Assembly (NCBI GenBank): GCA_026413225.1
Contig: CM048554.1
Coordinates: 55,821,463 to 55,885,462 of the forward strand
DNA from: Otis tarda
Taxonomy: Eukaryota > Chordata > Aves > Otidiformes > Otididae
DNA: 64,000 bases
Direction: 5' to 3'
Shown here: positions 1-11,900 of the stretch, piece by piece
Numbering within the stretch: position 1 is the first letter of the stretch
How the letters are laid out: each line of letters opens with the position of its first letter
Notes under the pieces: model-generated
What the model was told of the DNA's origin: nothing
The model's database searches: none
Seen by the model: the letters and a program-made list of their open reading frames with translations, nothing else
Translations under genes and position numbers: made by a program

Positions 1-3000
1 AATTCTGACCTCAAGTGGCATTAAACTCCTACAATTTTTCTTGACTCCTTTGGGTCTTCTGAGTGTACCAACAGCCCCGTTCAAGCAAACATCTAAAACT
101 GAGTCTTACTAATTTTCTACTTATTCCTCTGTAAATTCCTTTCTAAAGTATTTTAATGGAGAAGGAAACCAGTTTCCTACCTGTTTCCAGTAACTGTTTG
201 TTTTTCTTGTCCTGTTGCTGTTTAAAAAAACAAACAGGTTCTGCTTTTGCAAAACAGGTTTTTGAAAGCATTGAAATCCTATTTATTGTCACATGCAATC
301 AGCCTAAAGCAATTTACTTAGAAGTTAGAAATAAAAAAAAAAAGAGAAGGCATAAGCTGAGCTTCAGACAGCCAGTTCTGAAAAGCTTATCCTTGACCCA
401 CAGCTGATATGAGTTTTGTTTTTCACTTGCACCGTCACCACTAATACAGGCTCTTTGTAGACTCAGTGGTTTCATTTAATTCTTTGCAATGAGATTTCCT
501 TCAAACCATGATATTCCCATTCCTTACCATTGTCAGCAGGATTCCACAGGGAAAACAGGATAAAGCTTTGTAAGTATTTCTATTACTGATTACAGAAAGG
601 AGGGAACCTGCTCCATCTCCCAGAACAGTGTCAGCTCTGCAGGAGAAGCTGAAATAAAAAGCAGCCGTTTCTTATTTAGTTAGTGATATCTAGGCCAACA
701 ATATGAGCAGGTCTCTGGTTATATTCAATTTGCTGATATAAAAGAAGAAAAAGCAGGTTTCTCTCAGAGTAAAATAGCTCTTTAAAGTTGTTATCACTCA
801 AGCTCTTCATAATTCCTCAGTGAGCAGAAATTCAGTTTCCACGGAAGTCATGCACAAATACAAACTGTAAATTTTTAAGACCCAGTATGGGCATTTATGC
901 ACATTCACCTTTTAAATCCCACAACCTTTCAAAACAGTCCTTCATTACCATTTTCCCTTGTTTCCATAATTTTAACTTTTAAGTTACCAGTTTTACGCTG
1001 ACACTTCATACAGTTTTTAATCAACTGACTCCTCCTTCATAAGGCCCTAAAATCCATCCCGTGGTTACAGCATTGGTAACACCTCTGGGGTCTGAGTACC
1101 GTGCATCTCCGTACAGGTTCAGGCTTTATTCTTGCCTTTGCTAGAGCACTTACAGTGCCACTTTCAGACTAGTCTTTGGTTTTTATCATCTGTTGCACCA
1201 ACTATGTCTGACGGGGTTCTAACATTTAAGTTCTTCCCTTCAGGCAGCTCCCTCAAAATGAGAATACTGCCAATTTTAACAGTAGGAAAAAAAATATATG
1301 AAAGGAAGAGCAAAGGTAATTTACACACAATCCACACGGAAGGGAAAGCCTCCTTTAATTCTTAATCATCTTATTTTCAGTGCTTTCCTAGGTTCTGCTC
1401 CTTAAACACGGTTTTATGTTCATCTGGTCTACTTGTAAAATCGCTGGAGTCAGCAAGTTCACAGGTAACCACACTTGAGCATCTACTTAAAGATGATCAA
1501 CTGTTTTTCAACTTATGTTCTGCGAACAGTAGGATTGTAAACCAAAATACATTACTATAGTAACTGCACTAGGAGTGACATATATATAGCAATCGTAAAT
1601 TACAGATTACAAATTCATCTAATCCCCTTGCACTCAAAAATATTTTCTTGTAATTCTCATCATCAATGTTCTCTTCTACCACTGCTTTTTACCTTACTGT
1701 CCCATTTTGTCTTCTCTTTTGTTGCATGACCATGAGACAAAGCATTTTTATTAGCATTTTCCATGATGTAAAGCATCTGGGTTTTTCTAAAGTGCCTCAG
1801 ACATTCAAAGCAATATATAACTACTTAGTAACAAGAATATTAATGAGGAAAATGAGTTTCATAAGTGGTTGGAAACAGCCGAATCGCAGTTCCTGCTCTT
1901 TCACAGAAGCTAAAAAATTTGACACAACATTAAACAGTCATATTGCATATGCATGCAAACTGCAATTAATGATAGGATAAAACAGATGCCATGTTAAAAA
2001 CACATTTTCTATGACCCTGGATCTCTATTTAATAATAATAAATAATAAAGTTAATATTGGTTTAATACTAATATTTAAAATAATAAATGAGTACACAAAA
2101 AATAATCATAAACCCAGATTTTCCATTTCTTTAACCATGCATGTATTTCCTGTAAGGTGTTACTGCATGGCCTGAAAATAACTAGAAAAAACAAACAAAA
2201 GTGACATGATTGTAAAATCAAAGAAAAAAAGTGAAGAAAAAGGACTTCCCAAATACAAATGACTCATGTGGAGTTAATTGTCAAAGTGCACTGTGCAAAC
2301 AATGGAACTGTTGGAGCTGCTTTTTGAAGAAAAGTCACAAGAGATTTTATAGCACAAATATTAAGCAGCTGTGTAAAGATGTCTCTCAGCTACCACTGTA
2401 AACAGAAGAGGTGCACTGAAGCTAGTTGTTTGATCTACTGTGTTCTCCATGGCTTATTATGGAGAGCTATGGCATCCTGACTGTTAGGATCACTCGGATG
2501 AAGCAGCTGCCTAAATCTGCTGTATTTCTCCACTTTGAACACATTAGATACACGTCTAAAAAGAAATGCAAAAAGAGCTGGGACTGTTCTGTAGAAACCA
2601 CATCGTGGCAACACACAGAAGCACCCAGAGACTTGCATGACTTGCAAGAAGCAGAGCCAAGAAGTAGTTATCTGATGCTTTCCAGAAAAGCACTGTGGGA
2701 AATGGCTATGCCATCATGTATATTAAGTACAATTTATGTGTTCCAGAAAAATTATTTTAGAGAAAGTACACAGAGTTTTAAAATGTTTCCTGGGAACCAC
2801 TGTCATGCCTTGTCCACTGTAAAACAAGGTAATTTTGCTGCCTCAGTTGAAAAGAAAAAGATTTAAACAACAAGGTTATAGAAAATAATAACTTTCCACA
2901 CAGATATTCACCTATTGCAGTCCAGCACCAATGAATGAACCATGTAAGCAGTTATTTGAAGTCTAAGAATGTTCTATAGGCTTGGCAGCATGCAAAGATT

Positions 3001-3339
3001 TTTGGGAATCAGACAAGATACCTGTGACCACGCAATTAGAAATCACATTGCTAGAGAGAAGCTGTAGGCTTCTAGCCAACGTTAGATTTGGCCACTGTTG
3101 CCTGTAACCTTTGCGACACTGAGAAATGGCCACCTTCAGTAGAAAAGCTGCATCTGCAAATTAAAAGATGAATCCACTTAGGCCAGTTTGAGTAATGAAG
3201 AGGGAAACTGGGGTGTAATTGCTATTATCACCTCCATCCACATACCACCCTTCATAAATAAATACTTGGAAAAGATAAATATCTTCTGCTTCATCCAATT
3301 CCTACTTTGGCTTCTTTAATTTCTGTTTCAGAGGAGGAT
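1..3339. other. Intergenic, upstream of PCARE
   Basis: AT-rich sequence with no supported gene. Open frames here are short, lack splice sites or composition typical of exons, and resemble no family I know. A TAA/AAT-rich stretch lies near 2027-2100. In the syntenic mammalian region the next gene on this side is CLIP4, but no exon of it was recognised. Confidence 0.6.
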
Positions 3340-3975
3340 TATTCTGTCCTGACCCAGAAAGCCAACCGCATCCTGGGCTGCATCAAAAGAAGTGTAACCA
3401 GCAGGTTGAGACAGGTGATTCTCCCCCTCAACTCTGCTCCCATGAGACCCCACCTGGAGTACTGTGTCCAGTTTTGGAGCCCCCAGCATAATAAGGACAT
3501 GGACCAGTTGGAGAGAGTCCAGAGGAGGGCCACGAAGATGAACAGAAGGCTGGAGCACCTAAGGCTGAGAGAGTTGGGGCTGTTCAGCCTGGAGAAGAGA
3601 AGGCTCCAGGGAGACCTTATAGCAGTCTTCCAGTACTTAAACGGGGCTTATAGGAAAGACAGGGAGAAACTCTTTAGCAGGCCCTGTTGTGATAGGACGA
3701 GGGGTAATAGTTTTAAAATAGAGGGAGGTAGATTCAGACTAGACATCAGGGAAAAATTTTTTAAAATGAGGGTGGTGAAACCCTGGAACAGATTGCCCAG
3801 AGAGGTGGTGGATGCCCCATCCCTGGAAACATTCAAGGCCAGGTTGGACGGGGCTCTGAGCAACCAGCAACCAGCTCTGATCTGGTTGGAGATGTCCCTG
3901 CTTCTTGCAGGGGGGTTGGGGCGTTGGGATCTTTAAAGGTTCCTTCCAACCCAAACTATTCTATGATTCTATGAA
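3340..3975 (+). mobile_element. CR1 LINE, 5'-truncated, 3' tail
   Basis: This is the 3' end of a CR1 retrotransposon in sense orientation. It carries the C-terminal part of the reverse-transcriptase polyprotein, including the family blocks [23 protein letters not shown] and [15 protein letters not shown]. It ends in the avian CR1 tail with two ATTCTATG-type octamers at about 3957-3975. A small in-frame deletion removes the usual SYEDR segment after the EHL block. The frame stays open for about 200 codons, but the element lacks its 5' half and cannot be active. The left boundary is approximate. Confidence 0.93.
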
Positions 3976-4760
3976 GTGATTTAAACAACAGTTGGTTTTG
4001 TTTGTTGTTGGGTTGTTGTTTTTTTTCAGAAATGGGTCTATATTTTTTGTTAGCTTTTTTTTTCTTAGAGTTTTAACCCATAAAGTCTTGCAGTTAAGAG
4101 AACACTAGACCTAGCTGATGAAAAAGAAATAAAAGTAAGCAAGTCACTTTTGTGACTACAAAGAACGCATTCAAATTTTATCTCAAGACACTCAGAGGAA
4201 GGAAAGAATGAATTTTCATTTAATTTTTTTAAATCTGAAATTCTACACTTTAGATCCACTAGATGCAGAGACCATCTTAACAACATATGCAAAACTTATT
4301 CTACAAATGCTGTTATCATGCAGTTCAGCTTTTCAGCTTGGGAAGTTATCTAGCACAGAAAAAAGTACTTTACAAGAATGCTCACGTGAGAGGAAGAAAA
4401 TAAATCCAAATCTCATTTGGAAGCCTTAGACAGAAAAAGTAAACAGCTTGTCACTTGCAAGTAGGGGAAAATTTTGAAGACCCTGAAGTCTAACAGGCAT
4501 CTCCAATCCATTTGATTTAGTGTCTTGTATTCTCAGCGGACACGTACTCGGTCAAGGTCACCTTTCTCTTGGTTAAGGAGTATCTAGTGGCATTTATGCA
4601 CCTGTTCAAAGAGTTTACTGTAAAAAAAGCTTCAAAATACAGTCTCTTCCTTTGGATCTCTGCATTCAATGTTTGTTATGTTTTTGCAACACGGAAAAAA
4701 AAGGAGGGACAGGTACCAAGTCCTTTTGCCTTCCAATATAGCACAGAAAAAAAATCTACC

Positions 4761-4770
4761 TTTATAAATA
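4761..4770 (+). promoter_or_regulatory. TATA-like element upstream of PCARE
   Basis: TTTATAAATA lies about 410 bases before the PCARE start codon. It fits a TATA box, but AT-rich matches are common in this sequence, so use as the core promoter is only a suggestion. Confidence 0.25.
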
Positions 4771-4872
4771 CAACACGAGTGCTGACTGGCTGGTGCCTGC
4801 TTACCCTAATGAGCTTAAAATCTTATTTGTAGTGGACAGCTGTCAAGACAGAAGTGAGGCACACAAGTCCTC

Positions 4873-4879
4873 TTAATCC
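4873..4879 (+). promoter_or_regulatory. CRX/OTX-like site TTAATCC upstream of PCARE
   Basis: TTAATCC is the core bound by the photoreceptor homeodomain factors CRX and OTX2. It sits 300 bases upstream of the start of a photoreceptor gene, a plausible context. A single 7-base match is weak evidence. Confidence 0.25.
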
Positions 4880-5178
4880 ATTAGCTCTAAATCCAGCAGA
4901 GCTTTCACACTCCTTTTTTGAATTGAAGAAGAAAACCTGAGTGGGAATGTACAATGGAAGAGTGCGCAACTTCAAGAAAAGATCCTGGGCAGTAAGCACG
5001 TGAGATTTTGAGGCAAATGACAATGAAAACTGACAACAAAACTGGGATCGTGATGGAAAACTCGTGAGAAAAAGGCCAGTCTGCAGTTCGGGATGAAACA
5101 GTGAGTTTGATTCTTTGTTGTATTTCCCTTAGTTCATCTGGACTTTTAATCAAAAATAAAGCCAAAGACGGAGAAAAG

Positions 5179-8100
5179 ATGGGCTGCACACCCTCTCACA
5201 GTGAAATTGCTAATGCTATTGCAAGGAGTGGTATTAAGGCTTTGAATAAACCCAAAAGTGTTTTGCATATTGATCCAGGAGATAAAGGAATCCCACTGCT
5301 TGTTAAAGGTTCGTCTTGCTACAATATTGATGAATTCCATCAATATGAGATCCAGAGGAAAGACTGCTTGAGAGAAAAGGAGGATAAACTATCAGAGCAG
5401 GACAAAAATGATAATTTGCCATTATCTTCCAAGGCTCAATCAGATCCCCAGATTTCCAGGGAAGACAAGAAAATTGAGCGGACAGCCACAAATGCTGAAG
5501 TCGTTATGTCCAAACTGATTGAGTCTCAAAAACATATCACTGAGGCCATACAGATCAGAAAACAAAGCTCCTGTGAATCAGAAGGGTCAGCTTTCATTTG
5601 GGATGACAAGAATGAAAGCAATGCAAAGCAAATCCCAAAGAAAGGAAAGAAGCAAAAAAATCATAAGTTGGCAAAGCAAGGTCGACCTAGCAAAATTAAA
5701 GAAAAGTCCATTTTGCCCCCATGCGAGACAGAGAAAAAGGTAGATTTCCCAGAACTGCTTGTTAAGGCTCACCAGAGTGCATATGCCTACCTAAATCCCA
5801 ACCTCTCCAAGTATGAAACTATACTTCACATGGCCAACCAGGCTACCCAAACTCAGCTCTTCCTACAGCAGATGGTAAGCTTCCTCATGCTTCGCTTTGA
5901 TGAAATCAACCAGCTCTTGGAAGAAATTGCCAATGATGGGGAAAATCTTCTCAAAGATGTAGGGGGGAATCTGGCATGGCCAGCAGCAAAAGGTGATTTG
6001 AAGGAGCACCCTGATCTTCTGCAACAACTGCTGCAGTACACGGTCAATAAAATGCAGTTACTGAGTGGGACGCTGGCCTCCCTCACCTCCGATGCCCTCC
6101 AGGAGACATGTAGCTACCTGCAGTCTGCTGCAAGCAACTTGGAAAGAAAACTGAAAGCAAAGCAAAGCTTTGATGAGCGCCTGCTACAGACGGTAAGGCT
6201 TCTTGAAGCCTCAACAGTGGGATCCTCTCAGTCCCATGGTGACGACAGGACTCTCTATTCTGAGGACAGTGGCATTGGTGTGGACAATGAATCCCTCAAA
6301 GAATTCAGTGCTCTCAGCCAACATGGAGGACAAGCAAGCTGTGATTCCTGTGCACGCAGACATCTATCCCAAAAGCGCTCCAGAACAGTGGAGCACGTGT
6401 GTGAGGGGACAATGTCACCGGGCACAGCTGCATCCCATGACTGTGCGCTTGAAAGGCATTTTAAAGATGTATTTTATTCATCCATGCAGAGCAGGGAAGC
6501 AACTTCTTGTCAGGATGGAGTACCAGAGGGCATTTTGACCATGTCCCAATATGCAAGCTTGAGCAAAAGTCGTTCCTATAACTCCTTCCAGTCTGACTCT
6601 ACTCAGGAAGGTGAATGTATCAAAATCTGTGAATCAACAGATTTTCCTTCTGAAAATGATGATGATGATGATGATGAAGGGAGCACCCTGGGGGAGGATG
6701 ATGACAACACAAGTTTATCAGAAATGGGGAAAGATGCTTTGCCAAGGAGGCCCCTGTCTTCGCCTGCAGTCACCGATAACACACAAAGGCAGTCAATCAA
6801 AAGGACCGAGAATGCAGAGACAGAGGAAATTATTCTGAAGATGAAAGATGCCATCAGTGAAAAAATCAAGTTTGTCCCAGCTAAATCCAGACGTAAAGAA
6901 TGGATAGAGGATGAGAGTGGAAGAGCAGTCTTAACAAAGAGGCCCAGTACAGCAACGGGTAGCCAGAAATTCTTCAGGAAACAACGGCGGTCCAGGTCAG
7001 AGGAGTCCCTCAGAAGCCAGGCAGAGGACCCGACCCTCCTAGAGCTTCAGAGAACTCAAAAAGAGCTCAACAAAAGGCTGGAAATGTTTTATGGGAAGAA
7101 GGATACAGATAACAACCCGGAGCCTTGGAAATCAAGAACAGCACCTTATTTACAGGATGAGCAAGTAACAGCTAGGTCCTCTAGAAAACTGAAGGCATGC
7201 CTCTCAAAAAACTTCAGCATCCTGCCTAACCAGGATAAAGTCCCTTTGTTCATGGTTGATCAAAATCCTGCCAATCAGCTGGATGAAAAAAGAGGTGAGA
7301 AGCCTTTAAAAGCTACTGTGCCCACCCAGGAGACATCGGGAGGCAAAGAAAAGGAGCCTCCTGGAACACAAATGCTCAGTGGCAGCAGCTGTGCCCCCCG
7401 ACAGTCTGTCAAAAAGCTTATTGAAACATTCAGTCCTACTGATGACCTTGTAAAACCTGCACCTTTAAGATCTTTAGGACCAATAAAGTGCATCAGAAAA
7501 TTCGGACTTCCGGTCATCCCACCCACCATTCCCTTTCAGAGAGGCCTGGCACCTTTACATCTTAAGCATCGTATTTCACCAGTAGAAGACACAAACCCTT
7601 CAAACACCAATGAAGTTTCTTCTAGCTTTCTAAATGCCTTTCCTCGTACACCAGCTGCAGAATTAAGCAAGAAGGACACAAAGGAAGAGACTGATGAGGA
7701 CATGGAGAACCTGCCACCACCACCGCCTGAAATGTTAATGGACACTACTGTTGACTCATCTGAGCCTGAAGAAACTGCAAGAATAGAAGGAAACTCTTCT
7801 GAAGATGCCAAAAAGTGCACCAAAACAGAATTTCATGCTCCTAAGAGATCACAAGTTTCCCCCAAAATGAAAGCCTCCCTTCAGTCCATTGACTTATTGC
7901 CAAATAAAAATATCAGCAGCCCCAGTGCAATTGCTAATAAAGGTCTAAGGAATATCGAAGCAGGGGATGAGAAACTGCAGAGGTACTCTCTGGAGCTGAA
8001 CCCTACCAATGTGCACATCCCTAGCCAGGAGGAGATACTGGCAACCCAGAGAAAAGAGGCTGCAGATTTGTATAAGCAAACCCATAAAATTATTCCTCTT

Positions 8101-8957
8101 CAAAATCCCAGTGGGGTTTCAAAACGACACAGCAACGGCTCGGAGAGCAAAGAGCCCAATTCACCTGTGACTTCAGTGCAATACCAGAAGCACAGTTCTC
8201 CCGATTCGCTCAGGAGAAATGAAAAAAGCTCCGTGTTTGCCAGGAGGGTCTCCCCAACGAGAACTCCTCCTTCTTCTCCACCAATGGAGAAACAGCTTTT
8301 CAGCCCCCCAACACACCATAGACACTCTCTGCAGGCTTTTAGCAACCCACAACCAAGCTCGCCCACCATGCAGAGGAAACCCAGTCCCCCCTCTAGCCCC
8401 AGGCTGCCTAGCCCACCCTTGCAGAAGAAGCTGCCCTCTCCACCACCCCAGCGAAAACCGCTCAGCCCTCCTGTGGGGCACAAGCAAAGCTCGCCAACCC
8501 CACACCGGCTGCTGGGGTCCCCAGCCTACCGCCGAGATGCAAGCCCCCCTCCATTCCCCACTGCCCCCTCTCCACCAGCCTCCCCATCCCGCTCCTACAA
8601 GGGGCCAAGAGCTGGGCTGGATGCTGGGGACGAGCACCAGCTCTCCTCCTCCAAGAGGGGCAGCAATGTTCGCTCAATATTTTGCCCAGCCACCTCTTCC
8701 TTATTTGAAGCCAGACCTCCACTGGTCCCCACCAAACCCACTGCAGAGGTGACCAGCCAGCCTGAAGCTTCACCGCTTTCCCAAAAGAGCAGTCTGCTTT
8801 TCCGGCAGCCTGGAGACCGAACCAGAAAGCTGTCCCTGAGTGCCGCCAATCCTCAGCCGTTCGTGAGGAGAAGTTTCTCTGACCGCCGACCAGGAGTCCA
8901 GTTTCGTCTTCCAGCTCCTGTAACAGCCAGCAGCGATCCTGCGCTTAACCAAGCAAG
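5179..8957 (+). CDS. PCARE: PCARE coding exon 1
   Basis: This single exon carries 1259 codons plus two bases, about 97% of the protein. It ends at AG|GTAAGA (donor at 8958), leaving AG of a split codon that exon 2 completes as AGC (Ser). If the donor is ignored, the frame reads straight on to an intronic stop at 8959-8961. Basic/Ser motifs such as RRSRSEESLRS and repeated SPP/SPR elements suggest a phosphorylated, largely disordered protein outside the helical block. Confidence 0.95.
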
Positions 8958-11900
8958 GTAAGAAACTTTCCACCTTAGGCCAAGGAAGCAGAAGTATAGC
9001 ACTGTGTTGTACTTCTGAACTCCTGATGGGAATTTAATGTTGTTAAGAGATTTCCCAGAAAAGTGCTCTGTTCATGTGCAGAACAGATGGCTGGGCAAAC
9101 ATAACATTGTAGTTGGACTAGATGACCTTTGTAGGTCCCTTCCAACTGATATAAAAGAAAATAAAGTAAAATAAATATAACATAATATAATTAATATAAT
9201 ATAATAATATTGTCTTGTCCCGTATTTCAATAGACTACCAGTCTGAATAAAGGGAAGAGTTAACTTTCCATGGCTTGCTCAAGTCTTACACTTACACATC
9301 TGCTGTGACAGGCACCCCAGGGAAAATTCAGTGTTGGTTTCACAGCACAGAACTCCCCTATTTGCATGGAGGCTAAGGACATCCATATTTAATTCTTAAA
9401 AGGTCTGAAGTAACCCTCAGGTTATAAACCTCTTTAAATAACCATGAGAAGGTAGGCTTGGACCAAGGGGAAGGGTATCGTTCCTAACATCACTCTCTAG
9501 GCCAATAAACTGTTCAGCTGAAATCTTTATGAAAATGTTTCAAATCAGCTAGCAAGAATGACAGACAGATAATGTTTAGGCAAGGATCTGGATGGAAGTA
9601 ATTGCAGCTTGAAATTTTGACCTTCTCATGTGGGCTTTCAGATCTAGGTGTTGATTTAAAGTCTGATGGGTCCACAGCCCAAGCCCAGTTTTCAAAGTGG
9701 AAAAACCTCCCATGGCTGCTGGAGGTTCATTGCTCTGAAAAAGTTAGTTTAAAGAATTCGGTGCATCAACACATGTCAATTCCATGTATGCAACCATTGG
9801 TGGCCATTTAAAAAAAAAATTGGGCTTAGCTTTAAATTTTCTCTACCACTTAAAAAAAAAAGTCACAAAACTAGACAGGAAACATAAATGGGTATTAGAG
9901 AATATTCAAAGATCAGCCTAACAGCCTGGAAGTACAAAGTGATGTTATTCTAGTTTCTTAGCATCTTAGGATGTTTAAATCCATTAAGCTCTAAGCTATG
10001 CAAGAGGATTAAGACCCTTCTGAGGTAACCTTTCCTCATGTGAGGAATATTTTTAATCTTGCCACAGAGCAGCTGAAATCACATGAATCGTCCCCATGAG
10101 TAGGGAGCGCGAGACCAACCCTAACAGGAGCTAAAATTGCACTTGTAAGTGCACAGGCACTCAGTGCATTGCGAGTACAGAGACGGTCATGGATCCTAAA
10201 GTCAGGTGTCCAGGCATTCCCTCCCCAAAGACAGAATAAGGACCAAGTTTCCCACACTGACAGTAGAGGAAGGTGCTGAACAAAACATGCAAAAAAACTG
10301 CTGGGAAATGCAAACTGCTTTGCATTCCCAGTTCTAATATCGCATTATATTCTGACATTTGAAGATTTCCTAAAAGTCCTGGATGTTGTTGCTGAGATTT
10401 CTGGTGTTGTGATGCACTGTGTGAAGTTGGCTTTGTATATTTCAGTGCCTGCTAGCAGAAATAAATGTTTTCAAAAGAGGCTTTAAGTCAAACCTTGCAA
10501 AACAAAAGCGCTGGCAGTTTTATGGATCAATTTAAAAAGAAACAGTCTGTTATAAATTGTTACCTAATTTATGCTTCAATGAGGTGTATTATCTTTCCAT
10601 TGTAGTCTGTCAAAACACAGACAGTAATATAAAAAACCCACTGTAAATAAAATCATCCCTTTCATGGAAAACATTATATATCTTATTGTTACGATATACA
10701 GCATTTTGGAAGGACAAAATACATTCTGAGCCAAATTCAGCTTACCATTTATACAAATGGACATCAAAAGTAGTTCTACTGAGTTAGTCCACATTTTTAT
10801 CAATACAAACGAAAGGGAAATGTAGCCCATTAAATACCACACGCAGTGATTTAAGATGCAATACTATGTGTTTTCTTACACTTAAAATAAGCTGCCTGGA
10901 ATAAACTTTTACAGACCTTGTGTTGAATGGCCTAATACAAATATCACAGCAAACGTGCCAAGAGGCAGAGAAGGACCATTTTAGGAATCAGAGTGTGGCA
11001 AAAGCTCTGAGAGCCCCTCACATCACTGCTGGTTGTCTCCTTCTGCTGAAGACTGGAGCGGTTGCCACAGCTCTGAGCACCACATCCCCATGCACAGATG
11101 CTGACCCCTGCTCTTGTAGCAGATGCCATAACAGGCAAACCATTACACTCTGATCCATCTTTCTCCTTCAAATTCATTAAGCATCCAGGGCTTCCTCTGC
11201 TTTGCAATTCATTCAGCAGAGGGAAATTTCAAAATGTCTCCCCAAACCAGACATTGTATACCTAAACCTCATCATTCTGGCCATGTTTGCACCTGGTCTC
11301 AAATTCACAAGCTATTACCTCCCTGCTGTCAGTCTCCTTCTTTCCTTCCTTGCTCTACCTCTCCTCTCCAAATATAACAATGCCTTTTTTTGTGTGTGTG
11401 TCTGTGTGGGGTTTTTGTGTGTTATTAGCAGCTTCAAGTGCTAGTTACAGGAGAGAGGGGAGACAGATGCAAGCCTGCAACAGCATCACTCTTTTCTAGG
11501 TAAAAAGTTTTTAAAATCAGTGAGTTAGCCAGTTTCTCCCATGCTCCCAGACTCTGGGATACATCCCTTCACTTTTTCTGTGCCCAGTTAAAACATCAAT
11601 TTGCTGAGAAGCACATTGCTAAAGACAGGAGCTTGTAAAAGCAATATATTCCACATCAGGCAGCTGAGTGCCCTCTCCCACCCACCCCAATTCAGCAGAA
11701 ACACACAAAAAAAAAAAAAAAAAAAAAAGGCAACTTCCATACTATTTTGCTAGCCAGCATTTCCAGGCAAATGTCCGTGCTGTGCACAGATTGGCATGTC
11801 TCCTGCACACTCACTGCTCTCCTAGAAGGCAAAAAGTGCTCATGTCCCAGGCATGTCTCCTGGCATCACATCCCATGCTCTAAGGAATATCAGGACTTAA

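Larger units (their letters stand above)
3976..5178. other. PCARE upstream region and presumed 5' UTR
   Basis: This is the 1.2 kb between the CR1 copy and the PCARE start codon. It holds a TATA-like TTTATAAATA at 4761-4770 and a TTAATCC motif at 4873-4879. No upstream coding exon was found. The transcription start cannot be fixed from sequence alone. A potential 32-bp intron at 5101-5132 is too short to be real. Confidence 0.5.

Noticed and set aside
5101..5132. Possible 32-bp intron (GTGAGT...CCCTTAG) in the PCARE 5' UTR
   Set aside because: Far below the minimum length of a vertebrate spliceosomal intron.
5101..5178. N-terminal extension of PCARE by 26 codons
   Set aside because: It has no ATG (it would start at GTG), and the family N-terminus MGCTPSHS with its lipidation signals begins at 5179.
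8173..8637. Antisense open frames of 127-154 codons under the 3' part of PCARE exon 1
   Set aside because: They arise from the C-rich Pro/Ser codons of PCARE; no motif or start context supports them.
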